DNA of 64,000 nt. Origin: Chryseobacterium sp. H1D6B. Its GTDB lineage: Bacteria; Bacteroidota; Bacteroidia; Flavobacteriales; Weeksellaceae. The position numbers were made by a program, and so were the translations under genes. Where the stretch lies: positions 4,154,001-4,218,000 of the forward strand of contig NZ_JARXVJ010000001.1 of the NCBI RefSeq assembly GCF_029892445.1, written 5' to 3'. Shown in pieces: positions 52,891-63,594 of this stretch. Below the pieces are notes generated by a model. The model had not been told where the DNA came from and did no database searches. It saw nothing but the letters and a program-made list of their open reading frames with translations. The number at the start of each line of letters is the position of its first letter. Position 1 is the first letter of the stretch.

Positions 52891-54372
52891 TTAAACCCAG
52901 CTATGGCCCTGTCTTTCAACCAGCGCAATACTTTCTTTCGGTCCCCAGCTTCCTGCTTCATAGTTTGGAAAAGAGGAGTCCTTATTATTTTCCCAAGCCT
53001 CCTGTATCGTTTTTACCACATCCCAGGCTTCTTCTACCTGATCCGACCGCATAAATAAAGTAAGATCACCGATAAGTGCATCTAACAATAATGTTTCATA
53101 AGCTTCAGGAGTATCTTCCTGACAGGCAAAATTATCAAAGATCATTTCTACCGGTTTCAACACCAGCGAAAGACCCGGCTTTTTTGCCATAAACTGCAGT
53201 CTGATATCCATTAACGGCTGAATATTAATAATCAACCTGTTAGCCGATAAATGTTGTGAACTTTCTGAAAAAGTTGAATGGGGAAGCGGTTTAAACTGCA
53301 CAGTAATATAAGAATGTTTTTCTTTCATTTTTTTTCCTGTACGCACGTAGAAAGGAACATCCTGCCATCTTTCGTTGTCCAGATAGAATTTTACCGCTGC
53401 AAATGTTTCTGTATTAGAATCCGGAGCAATGCCGTCTTCCTGACGATAGCCTTTAGCCTCTACTCCATTTACTTTACCTTTTCCGTATTGCCCTCTTACC
53501 GCGTAATGATCAACCTGATCAGGTGAAATTCTACGAATCGACTTAAGGACATCCACTTTACGGTCTCTGATTCCACCTGATTCCAGTGATGCAGGCGGTT
53601 CCATGGCGATCATACAGAGAATCTGCAGTAAATGATTCTGAACCATATCCATTAATGCACCTGTCTGTTCGTAAAAAGCCCCTCTTGTTTCTACACCAAC
53701 CTCTTCTGCCACTGTAATCTGTACAGATTCTATATGCTGATGATCCCATAAGGGTTCAAAAATAGAATTCCCAAATCTAAATGCCAATATATTTTGTACC
53801 GTTTCCTTGCCTAAATAATGATCGATACGGTAAATCTGTTCTTCTTCAAACGTTTCAGCCAGCAGACTGTTCAGCTCTATCGCCGATTGTTTATCATGAC
53901 CAAAAGGTTTCTCAATAATGATACGGTCTTTTTTAGCATCAGAAGCCAGAGATGTATTTTTGATATGATTGGAAATGATAGAAACAAAATTAGGTCCGAT
54001 TGACAAATAAAACAGTCTGTTCCCTCTTGTTCCGTAAACCGAATCAAAATCCTCTAATTTCTGATGCAGATTTTTGTAAGAACTTTCCTCATCTAATTGA
54101 TGTTGAAAATAGGTAATATGTGCTTGAAATCCTGCCCAATCTGCTGCAGTGATATTTTTTCTTGAAAAATTTTCAAGATTCTCTTTGATGTAATTTTTAA
54201 AATATTCATTGGTATGATCTGCTCTTCCCAGTGCCAAAATATTAAAACCTTTGGGCATTCTGCCGTCAATATATAAATTATAAAAAGCCGGAAAAAGTTT
54301 TCTTTTTGCCAAATCTCCTGTAGCACCAAAAATTATGATCGTAGTTGGCTGCAAGATTTTATTTTCATTCAT
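52891..54372 (-). CDS. zwf: Glucose-6-phosphate 1-dehydrogenase
   Basis: This 493-residue protein has the NADP fold IIIFGATGDLAKRKLFPAFY at the N-terminus and the active-site motif RIDHYLGKETVQN with the catalytic His region. EKPFGHD lies upstream of it. It oxidises glucose 6-phosphate and makes NADPH. It lies 11 bp after gnd and 29 bp before pgl, so all three oxidative pentose phosphate enzymes are expressed together. Confidence 0.97.
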   Translation of the reverse strand: MNENKILQPTTIIIFGATGDLAKRKLFPAFYNLYIDGRMPKGFNILALGRADHTNEYFKNYIKENLENFSRKNITAADWAGFQAHITYFQHQLDEESSYKNLHQKLEDFDSVYGTRGNRLFYLSIGPNFVSIISNHIKNTSLASDAKKDRIIIEKPFGHDKQSAIELNSLLAETFEEEQIYRIDHYLGKETVQNILAFRFGNSIFEPLWDHQHIESVQITVAEEVGVETRGAFYEQTGALMDMVQNHLLQILCMIAMEPPASLESGGIRDRKVDVLKSIRRISPDQVDHYAVRGQYGKGKVNGVEAKGYRQEDGIAPDSNTETFAAVKFYLDNERWQDVPFYVRTGKKMKEKHSYITVQFKPLPHSTFSESSQHLSANRLIINIQPLMDIRLQFMAKKPGLSLVLKPVEMIFDNFACQEDTPEAYETLLLDALIGDLTLFMRSDQVEEAWDVVKTIQEAWENNKDSSFPNYEAGSWGPKESIALVERQGHSWV

Positions 54373-54383
54373 TTTTCCGAATT

Positions 54384-55802
54384 TTATTTATTTTCACTTT
54401 GCCAAGAAGTATGAAAAGTACCTTCTCTATCGATCCGCTGATAGGTGTGAGCTCCAAAATAATCACGCTGAGCCTGGATAAGATTTACAGGCAGAGATTC
54501 TGTTGTATAGGCATCAAAATAACCTAAAGCCGTCTGCATTCCTAAACTTGAAATTCCGTTTGAAACAGCAAAAGACGCAGTTTTCCGCAGCGAATTCATT
54601 TTTTCCTTTACGATTACAGAAATATCTTTATCCAATAAAATATTAGACAGATTAGGATCTTTCGTATAGGCCGAATGAAATTTTTCTAACAGCACTGAAC
54701 GAATGATACACCCTCCTCTCCAAATTTTCACAACATCTTTTAAAGGAATCTGAAAATCATATTCCGCAGATGCTTTTACCAGTAAAGCTAAACCTTGTGC
54801 ATAACTGATCAACGTTGCCAGATAAAGGGCATCACCTACTTCTTTGATGAATAATTCAATGTTTTCCACACTTGCAATTTCTTTTTCAGCATATAACTGA
54901 GAAGCCTGAATTCTTTCTTCTTTATAGGCTGATAAAATTCTTGACGTCACTGCGATATCAATGGTCGGAATAGAAACACCAATTTCCATAGCCTCTTCAG
55001 AGGTCCATTTTCCGGTTCCTTTTGCACCTGCCTTATCTAAAATCTGGTCTACGAGATAATTATCGGTTAATGAATCTTTCTGTTGAAAAATGTCTCTAGT
55101 TATTTCGATCAGAAATGAGTTCATCTCTCCCTTGTTCCATTCTTTGAAAACTTTGTAAAGCTGATCGTTATTTAGTCCGGCTCCTCTTTTTAGTAGATTA
55201 TAAGCTTCACTGATGAGCTGCATAATCGCATATTCAATTCCATTATGGACCATTTTCACATAGTTCCCAGCAGCATCTTTTCCCATATAAGCGGTACAGG
55301 CTTCATTATCAACTTTTGCTGAAATGGCTTCAAGCATCGGCTTTAAAAGATGGAAAGCTTCTAAATCTCCTCCCGGCATGATACTGGGTCCTGTTCTGGC
55401 ACCCTTTTCACCCCCGGAAACTCCCATTCCCATAAAATGCAGATTTTTTTCGGCTAAATCAGCAACCCGTCTATTTGTATCTTTAAAATAAGAATTACCA
55501 GCATCAATAACAATGTCACCTTTGGTTAAAAGCGGCGTAATACTTTCAAGAACCGCATCTACAGGTTTTCCTGCAGGAACCATAAGAATGATTTTTCTCG
55601 GAGTTTCTAATGCCGTTACAAAATCTTCTAAAGTACCTGTCCCTTTTACTTTCATCTCTGAGGCAGCGCCGTCTTGTAATTCCTTTATTTTCTCTTCATC
55701 AAGGTCAAATCCTGCGATTGAAAAACCGTTATCAGCAATATTATAAAGAAGATTTCTCCCCATTACTCCGAGACCGACCATCCCGTAACTATATTTCTCC
55801 AT
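54384..55802 (-). CDS. gnd: 6-phosphogluconate dehydrogenase, decarboxylating
   Basis: This 472-residue protein has GLGVMGRNLLYNIADNGF (Rossmann fold; NADP type), GVSGGEKGARTGPSIMPGG (signature with substrate-binding residues), and KMVHNGIEYAIMQLI with the catalytic Lys/Asn. The C-terminal helix bundle ends with TYQRIDREGTFHTSW. It makes ribulose 5-phosphate, CO2 and NADPH. It is the first gene of the operon with zwf and pgl; a weak TAAATTTA lies at 55837-55844 upstream. Confidence 0.96.
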   Translation of the reverse strand: MEKYSYGMVGLGVMGRNLLYNIADNGFSIAGFDLDEEKIKELQDGAASEMKVKGTGTLEDFVTALETPRKIILMVPAGKPVDAVLESITPLLTKGDIVIDAGNSYFKDTNRRVADLAEKNLHFMGMGVSGGEKGARTGPSIMPGGDLEAFHLLKPMLEAISAKVDNEACTAYMGKDAAGNYVKMVHNGIEYAIMQLISEAYNLLKRGAGLNNDQLYKVFKEWNKGEMNSFLIEITRDIFQQKDSLTDNYLVDQILDKAGAKGTGKWTSEEAMEIGVSIPTIDIAVTSRILSAYKEERIQASQLYAEKEIASVENIELFIKEVGDALYLATLISYAQGLALLVKASAEYDFQIPLKDVVKIWRGGCIIRSVLLEKFHSAYTKDPNLSNILLDKDISVIVKEKMNSLRKTASFAVSNGISSLGMQTALGYFDAYTTESLPVNLIQAQRDYFGAHTYQRIDREGTFHTSWQSENK

Positions 55803-56015
55803 TGTACTTATTAATATGAATTTGTTATACAGAGAATAAATTTACGGAAATGCTTATGAGGAAAAAAATAAAAGATGGAAAAAATCCTTGACATCCTTAT
55901 AAAACCTACATTTTTATTTAATTGGTATAGGTGCTCTCAGGGTAAAGATGTAGAGAAATTGTTATATTACAAAAAAAATATTTAATATTTAGCCTATTAA
56001 GTTGAACCTTTTATT

Positions 56016-56045
56016 TTGAAGCTTTACAGCTTCTGACTAAATTTG
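56016..56045 (+). promoter_or_regulatory. Canonical Bacteroidota promoter of the 56061 gene
   Basis: TTG at 56016-56018, a 19-base spacer and TAAATTTG at 56038-56045, 15 bp before the ATG. This is the best full match to the -33/-7 consensus in the window and shows that the 56043 TTG is not the start codon. Confidence 0.7.
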
Positions 56046-56060
56046 TATAAAATTAAATTT

Positions 56061-56420
56061 ATGAACTATACACTTGAGCTCAATACGCAGGAGCCTGGCT
56101 CAAACATTGTTTTTAACACAATCGTGTTTGATTCGTTCAAGATCAATATAGTTGAAAGATACATTGGAAGAATGAATTTCAATCCAAAATTATGTCATGT
56201 TCTATTTAAAATCAGAACTTTGAATAATGATATCATTGCAACAAGGGACGGTAATCTAAGGATCAAAATTAAAGGTGAGCAGTTTGAATCTTACCAAAAA
56301 TTAGTCGGCGTATTAAATTCTTACGACTATAAAAACAAACTCATCAATAGAAAAGATGCGGAACAAGACTATGTTCATTTCATTTTGGGCTTGGTAATTT
56401 CTAATTATGAACTTAATTAA
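56061..56420 (+). CDS. Hypothetical protein, 119 aa
   Basis: ATG 56061 is chosen because the promoter overlaps the longer frame beginning at 56043. The protein starts MNYTLELNTQEPGSNIVFNT, has mixed alpha/beta character, no signal peptide and no motif I recognise. A strong promoter supports it as a real gene. Confidence 0.65.
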   Translation: MNYTLELNTQEPGSNIVFNTIVFDSFKINIVERYIGRMNFNPKLCHVLFKIRTLNNDIIATRDGNLRIKIKGEQFESYQKLVGVLNSYDYKNKLINRKDAEQDYVHFILGLVISNYELN

Positions 56421-56555
56421 AAATGTTTCTTATGTATTCCCTTAACGGCTTTGTAAGAAATGAGCACACAATTGACGGCATAACCTTTGAATGAGTAACT
56501 GCAGTTATTAGAGAACTTTCATTGACTTTTTATTAGAATTTATAAAACTTACCTT

Positions 56556-56903
56556 ATGAATAATAAAACAGTTTTGGAAAAAGCAAATGCAGCGGTCGCA
56601 GAAGGAGATCATGAGACTTTTCTTATGTACTGCACGGAAAATACAAAATGGACATTTGTTGGAGACAGAATACTTTCCAGCAAAGAGGAAATACGCCTCT
56701 ATATGGCAGATGTCTATAAAAAACCTCCGAAATTCAATGTTGAAATCATGGTGGCCGAGGGAGATTATGTGACCGTAACGGGTACAATAAGCCTGTTTAG
56801 TGAGGACGGCCGGTGGAAAGAATATGATTATTGTGATATCTGGAGATTTGAAGAGGGAAAGATGGCAGAACTGAAAGCTTTTGTTATCAAAAATAATTCC
56901 TAA
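56556..56903 (+). CDS. SnoaL-like (NTF2-fold) protein
   Basis: The 115 residues show the SnoaL/ketosteroid-isomerase plan: an N-terminal helix (VLEKANAAVAEGDHETFLMY), CTENTKWTFVGDRILSSKEE, then strands VTVTGTISLFSEDG and YCDIWRFEEGKMAELKAFV. Such proteins bind or transform small hydrophobic molecules. No specific substrate can be inferred. It stands alone. Confidence 0.8.
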   Translation: MNNKTVLEKANAAVAEGDHETFLMYCTENTKWTFVGDRILSSKEEIRLYMADVYKKPPKFNVEIMVAEGDYVTVTGTISLFSEDGRWKEYDYCDIWRFEEGKMAELKAFVIKNNS

Positions 56904-57008
56904 CCTTTTGCTGATGATGCTTTCTTTATATCATAAACTAAGGCTAAATATCTTTAAACTAACTTATTTAAAGAGAAGATTATTGCTGCAACTGATATTT
57001 GCAAATAC

Positions 57009-57460
57009 CTATCCAATCTCACACCGCATATTTTGATATTGCTCCGTAAATAATTCTGGGGCAATTTTGGTTTCCAAAAGCGTTAAAATTCTATTAAAAT
57101 CCATTTTGAGATAGAAACCTCTATTTAATTCAAGTGATTGATTTCCATAATATATTACAGCTATTGGAGTTCTATATTTCCCGACTCTGATCATATCTAC
57201 TTTTGTAATGTCGCTCCAAGAAAAACTACACCGTTTTAAGCCGCCGGTAAATCGGATTCCGTCATTTGAAACCATAAGTTTTAGCCGGGTATACATCAAC
57301 ATGGAAACAGCAACTAAAAAAATCAAAGGGACTAAAAAAACAACCTCCTGAACCGCCAGCAGAATAATCCCTACCAATAATATGATAAGACTTAAAATGT
57401 AACATAAAACTTTTAACCATCGGTTGGCAGAAAAAATTCTTCAGTGAGTGTCTGCTGCAT
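57009..57460 (-). pseudogene. Membrane PH-like protein gene with a frameshift near its start
   Basis: A frame from TTG 57377 to 57009 encodes 122 residues. Two hydrophobic helices are followed by a soluble domain (VSNDGIRFTGGLKRCSFSWS, TKVDMIRVGKYRTP) like small bacterial PH-like membrane proteins. Upstream, the same frame continues back as SANRWLKVLCYILSLIILL. A natural start ATG at 57460 (MQQTLTEEF) is in another frame, joined through a run of six T on the minus strand (57431-57436). One more T, or two fewer, would give a single gene. It is a frameshift mutation or a sequencing error. Confidence 0.6.
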
Positions 57461-57613
57461 TTTGTAAAAATATGATTTTCTGTAAAGACTCAATCATGAT
57501 TGAAATAAATGGCATCAATTTTTTGATGGTTCCGCTTTTATAAATTAGAGCCCTGCATTCCTATTGGGGAACTTTATTATTTTAATGTATCAAGTTCTGG
57601 CACGTAAGAATCT

Positions 57614-59392
<1,779 letters not shown>

Positions 59393-59646
59393 AAAGGAAG
59401 AATACAATATAGCAGCGGCTTTCAACAGAACAGGTAAAACAAACCTTAGGGAAAATCTATTTTAGATGTAAAACAACGATAAAAACCTGCAGTACAAGGT
59501 AAATTCAGGTATTGAAGGATTGAAACTGCAGATTCAGTTTCTGAATGGTAAAATTAAGGAGTCTAATGAAATAAGACAGTCTTTTTATAGAGATAATTCA
59601 TTTCCGCTAAATCATAAATCTTTTTTTGAACGACTTTCAATAGCAT
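59393..59646 (+). pseudogene. Probable 3' remnant of a gene in front of a strong terminator
   Basis: Two short frames read as if joined by a frameshift. The first is QRLSTEQVKQTLGKIYF; the second starts NNDKNLQYKVNSGIEGLKLQ, continues with charged helical residues and stops at 59644-59646. The 12-bp-stem terminator at 59633 overlaps the stop, as expected for a former gene end. The family is unknown. Confidence 0.35.
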
Positions 59647-59669
59647 AACCTCTGGCTATTGAAAGTTTT
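59633..59669 (+). terminator. Hairpin with 12-bp stem
   Basis: ACTTTCAATAGC and GCTATTGAAAGT are separated by ten bases and followed by TTTC. Lies 50 bp before the subtilase gene. Confidence 0.7.
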
Positions 59670-59716
59670 CTTTAACCGACTGAGAAAATAAGATATAATA
59701 TTAGAGCATATTACCT

Positions 59717-61828
59717 ATGAAAAAACAACTACTTTTAATCAGCACATTAGCTATTACGTTAATGAGTGCGCAAAACAATGAGGGCTTAAAAAGAGAATTT
59801 GAAAGGCAAAACAAAGACAACAACCAGAAATTTGACTCTTATGTTTCTAAACGTTACGGAGCGAATAAAACGGCTGCAATTTTAAAAGAGATTGAAGAAC
59901 AAAGAAGTAATCTGGCCGGTTTTTCACCCGATGGAAAGCCTTATTTTCTTCAGGCTGAAGATTTGGACCAGATAAAAAATTCTAATTCTGACTTCATCCA
60001 AGACGGGACAATTGCTGGATTAGCAGGGTCTTTTAATGGAGAGAATATTAAATTTACTATTTTCGACGGAGGCAGAGTATTTGCAGGGCATGTTTTTTTC
60101 AACAATATTGCCAACAGAATTACAAATAAAGAAGCCAGCACAATGAATTACAGCTCCCACTCTACTTCAGTAGCAGGATTCATTGGTGCGAAAACCTACC
60201 CACAAACTGTAACCTTTACAGACGGATCCACTAAAAATATAAATTTCCAAGGAATTGCTAAGAATTCTATGATGGATTCTTATACTTTCTCTACTACTAC
60301 TTTACCCAATGACCAAACTACCAGTACAGTATTTCAAAAAATAATAACTGCACAGCCAAAAATTTCAAACCACTCTTATGGTGTTAATTCAGGATGGACA
60401 GACGCAGCTATAAATGGGGCTTGGGTCTGGAACGGCTTATATGATACGGGAACATCTTTCGATCTGCAGGGTACCTATTTTTCAAATGATCAAAGCTATG
60501 ACCAGATTGTTTATAATAATCCTTCTTACGTTATTGTAAAATCATCGGGTAATTATTTTGGAATGGGGCCTGCTGGAAACACAGCTCCTAAATACTATAA
60601 AGATGCTTCAGGAAACCCTGTATTATTTGCAGCAACTGACATTAATATTCCACAAAACAACTGTTCATTAGGCTATGACTGCATAGGACTCGGTTCTTTA
60701 GCAAAAAATATCATTGTAGTGGGCGCCACTGATATCATTACCGCCAATGCAGGAAGATATACTGCTTCTGCAGATGTTGTCCATTCAGATTACAGCAGTG
60801 CAGGCCCAAGAGATGACGGAGGCATAAAGCCTGACATCACAGCCGTAGGTACAAATGTTGCTAGTGCCTCAACCGCCGAAAACACAACAGGAAGCCAGGG
60901 CTTAACAGTAGGAAGCGGAACTTCTTATTCTGCACCTGTAGTAACCGGCATTATAGGACTTTGGACGCAGATTAACAAACAGCTTTTCAACAATGCTGAG
61001 CTTAATGCAGCTTCTGCGAAAACTCTAATGATCCATTCAGCTTCTGAAGCAGGAAATATCGGACCTGATCCATTATTTGGATGGGGATTCATCAACGCTA
61101 AAAAAGGGGCAGAATTATTAGTTGGAAAATCAAATAACACGGTTATATTTAATGATGAAACATTAAACAGCGGTACAATCAACAAAAAGACAGTTAAATC
61201 TTCCGGCACAGAGCCTCTTAAAGTAACTATTTCATGGATAGACCCTGCGTATACGGTTCCTGCAAATCTAACATGGGCTGATGCTTATAATAACAGAAGT
61301 TCAAGATTAGTAAATGATTTAGATTTAAGAATTATTGACACTGTTACAAATACTATTTATTATCCCTGGAAATTAAATGCCAATTCACCAAACACTCCTG
61401 CTGTAAAAGAAGACAACACAGTAGACAATGTAGAGCAGGTCGTAATTGATGCTCCAGTGGCTGGAAGAGCCTATAGAATTGAGATTTCAAACAAAGGAAA
61501 CCTAGTAAACAGTACCGGCGCGGCGGCTCCTCAAAACTATTCTATTATCGCTACAGGTTATAATGAATTAGTATTAGGAACTAATGAAATCAGTAAAGCC
61601 AGCGGTATTATCGTTGCTCCAACAATCACTAAAGACATTGTTAAGGTATTGAAAGCTCCTAAGAGATCTACTTTCAATATTTATGATCTTACCGGTAAAA
61701 AATTACAAAGCGGAGTCATTAACAGTGATGAAGTAAGCGTCGATTTATCTTCTTACACTAAAGGGATTTATATCGTTGAAGTAAAAACCGAAAAAGAAAC
61801 CATTTCTAAGAAAGTTATTAAAGAATAA
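59717..61828 (+). CDS. Secreted S8 (subtilisin-like) serine peptidase with T9SS sorting domain
   Basis: This 703-residue protein has a signal peptide (1-18, ending TLMSA). The catalytic triad is Asp117 in FTIFDGGRV, His148 in SSHSTSVAGF and Ser403 in GTSYSAPVVTG. A P-domain-like beta region (VTISWIDPAYTVPANLTWAD) follows at about 510-620. A T9SS type A sorting domain occupies about 632-703 (GIYIVEVKTEKETISKKVIK end). It should be released or anchored at the surface and degrade proteins. Strong terminator behind. Confidence 0.93.
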   Translation: MKKQLLLISTLAITLMSAQNNEGLKREFERQNKDNNQKFDSYVSKRYGANKTAAILKEIEEQRSNLAGFSPDGKPYFLQAEDLDQIKNSNSDFIQDGTIAGLAGSFNGENIKFTIFDGGRVFAGHVFFNNIANRITNKEASTMNYSSHSTSVAGFIGAKTYPQTVTFTDGSTKNINFQGIAKNSMMDSYTFSTTTLPNDQTTSTVFQKIITAQPKISNHSYGVNSGWTDAAINGAWVWNGLYDTGTSFDLQGTYFSNDQSYDQIVYNNPSYVIVKSSGNYFGMGPAGNTAPKYYKDASGNPVLFAATDINIPQNNCSLGYDCIGLGSLAKNIIVVGATDIITANAGRYTASADVVHSDYSSAGPRDDGGIKPDITAVGTNVASASTAENTTGSQGLTVGSGTSYSAPVVTGIIGLWTQINKQLFNNAELNAASAKTLMIHSASEAGNIGPDPLFGWGFINAKKGAELLVGKSNNTVIFNDETLNSGTINKKTVKSSGTEPLKVTISWIDPAYTVPANLTWADAYNNRSSRLVNDLDLRIIDTVTNTIYYPWKLNANSPNTPAVKEDNTVDNVEQVVIDAPVAGRAYRIEISNKGNLVNSTGAAAPQNYSIIATGYNELVLGTNEISKASGIIVAPTITKDIVKVLKAPKRSTFNIYDLTGKKLQSGVINSDEVSVDLSSYTKGIYIVEVKTEKETISKKVIKE

Positions 61829-61867
61829 TTTTTAAAATCCTATAAAAGTAAAAGGAGCATATAAAAT

Positions 61868-61902
61868 ATACAGCCCCAAAGGTATACACTTTTGGGGCTG
61901 TA
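61868..61902 (+). terminator. Terminator of the subtilase gene
   Basis: ATACAGCCCCAAA / TTTGGGGCTGTAT hairpin, 40 bp after the stop codon. Confidence 0.8.
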
Positions 61903-61957
61903 TTGCTAAAATTTTGTTTTGCAGATAATCTGATATTCTATCATAGATCCTGGCATT

Positions 61958-62092
61958 CTATTGTGTTTGTATCTCACATTGTTCCATTCCAGTACCAGGA
62001 CATGTATAAGAATGCGTTCCAGGAGGACATTTTTTCATACCGCCATTTACTTTTTTTAATTCATCTCTTGAGATTTTCTTTACATTTTTCAT
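61958..62092 (-). CDS. GG-leader peptide, 44 aa
   Basis: ATG 62092 to TAG 61958 encodes MKNVKKISRDELKKVNGG followed by a core with KKCPPGTHSYTCPGTG and EQCEIQTQ (three cysteines). The leader is of the LSRxELK type of the 5851, 20188 and 62213 peptides. It is divergent from the 62213 peptide gene, 120 bp apart. Exporter not in window. Confidence 0.72.
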   Translation of the reverse strand: MKNVKKISRDELKKVNGGMKKCPPGTHSYTCPGTGMEQCEIQTQ

Positions 62093-62212
62093 AGTTGAAA
62101 GTTTAGTTTGTTAAAAGCTAGATATAATGACAATAAGGAAAACCGCAATCTCTAACTTAAATTAAAATACTTTTTTATTATCTTTACTTTGAACCAAAAA
62201 CAAAATACAGCC

Positions 62213-62437
62213 ATGAAAAAATTTAAAGGAAACGAATTGTCAAGAACGCAGTTAAAAGCAATATCAGGAGGCTTAAAGGCGCAGGCAAGAAATCTATGTG
62301 CAACTGGTGATTACAATAACTATGAAATCTGCAATAACTGTTGTATAACTTACATGAGTGATCAAGACTCCCCGCCAACCAATGCTGACGGTGAACCAGA
62401 CATTTATGGATTCTGCGATTTTATCTGCACTAACTAA
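62213..62437 (+). CDS. GG-leader peptide, 74 aa
   Basis: ATG 62213 gives MKKFKGNELSRTQLKAISGG; an ATG at 62189 in the same frame lacks a conserved leader. The core has six cysteines, including the adjacent pair NNCC and a C-terminal CDFICTN. The leader belongs to the same family as 62092, and the pair is divergently transcribed from a shared 120-bp region. Confidence 0.75.
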   Translation: MKKFKGNELSRTQLKAISGGLKAQARNLCATGDYNNYEICNNCCITYMSDQDSPPTNADGEPDIYGFCDFICTN

Positions 62438-62622
62438 TCAACGGCAGCTTTTTCGATATTAATTTGAAAAATGTATGAATGGCGGGTATAAAAAGCCACC
62501 AGTGTAAAGTTTTAACTTTTAAACAATTGCATTATCATCATTTATGAAGAGTGAGCCGTACAAGCAATTTTTTTGAGCCGTCTGAGCAACGTTTATTTTC
62601 ATTGAACATTTAATTTTGTCTT

Positions 62623-63594
62623 ATGAAAAACATTACAAAAATTCAGTTGGGTCAAAATGGCCCGTCTGTATCAAAACTTGGTTTAGGCTGTATGCGGATG
62701 TCTTCTATTTGGGGAAGCCCCACACCTGACGAAGCAGAAAGTATAGCTACCATCCATGAAGCACTGGATCACGGGATTAATTTTTTGAATACCGGAGATT
62801 TTTATGGTGCAGGCCATAATGAGATGCTGATAGGAAAAGCTATTAAAAGAAGACGCAACGATGCGTTTATCAGCGTAAAATTTGGTGCAATATTTCACAA
62901 CGGACAATGGCTGGGAATGGATCTGCGTCCCGTTTCAATCAAAAATTTCATCAATTATTCTCTGACCCGTCTGGGTATAGAAACCATTGATCTGTACCAG
63001 CCCAGCAGAATGGATAACAGCGTGCCGCTGGAAGACATCATCGGAACGGTTGCAGATCTGATAAAGGAAGGTAAGGTCCGCCACATTGGAGTATCGGAAA
63101 TTTCAGCTGACCAGCTACGGGAAGCAAACAGCATCCACCCCATCAGTGCGCTTGAAATCGGCTATTCGCTTGCTGACCGTCAGATAGAAAATGAACTTTT
63201 ACCCACAGCAAAAGAATTAGGTATCGGGGTAGTTGCCTTCGCCAATACTGCGGAAGGTTTACTGACCGGTGAATTAAAAGCTCCATTGGCAGACAGTGAT
63301 TACCGTAATCATTTCTCACGTTTTCAAGGTGAAAATTTAATCAGTAATTTAGAAAAAGTTGAAGTATTGAAGGAGTTAGCCAATAATAAAGGTCTTACGC
63401 CAACACAGCTTGCGATTGCATGGGTAAAAGAACAAGGGGAATATATTATGCCTTTAGTAAGCATGAGCCGCAGATCACGTCTGCCGGAAAATATTGCAGC
63501 GATGGATATTGTATTTACAAAAGAAGAAATGAATACCCTAAACACTACCTTTGCAATAGGTGCTGTTAAAGGCAGTACTTATTTGCAACGTTAA
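62623..63594 (+). CDS. Aldo/keto reductase
   Basis: This 323-residue NADPH-dependent TIM barrel has LGLGCMRMS near the start, HGINFLNTGDFYGAGHNEM with the catalytic Asp/Tyr, and GKVRHIGVSEISADQLREA. The C-terminal IMPLVSMSRRSRLPENIAAM matches the cofactor-binding segment, although the usual Gly/Pro-Ile-Pro is Met-Pro-Leu. A -7 element TAATTTTG is at 62611-62618. The AraC gene starts at the base after its stop, so the two are co-transcribed. Confidence 0.9.
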   Translation: MKNITKIQLGQNGPSVSKLGLGCMRMSSIWGSPTPDEAESIATIHEALDHGINFLNTGDFYGAGHNEMLIGKAIKRRRNDAFISVKFGAIFHNGQWLGMDLRPVSIKNFINYSLTRLGIETIDLYQPSRMDNSVPLEDIIGTVADLIKEGKVRHIGVSEISADQLREANSIHPISALEIGYSLADRQIENELLPTAKELGIGVVAFANTAEGLLTGELKAPLADSDYRNHFSRFQGENLISNLEKVEVLKELANNKGLTPTQLAIAWVKEQGEYIMPLVSMSRRSRLPENIAAMDIVFTKEEMNTLNTTFAIGAVKGSTYLQR

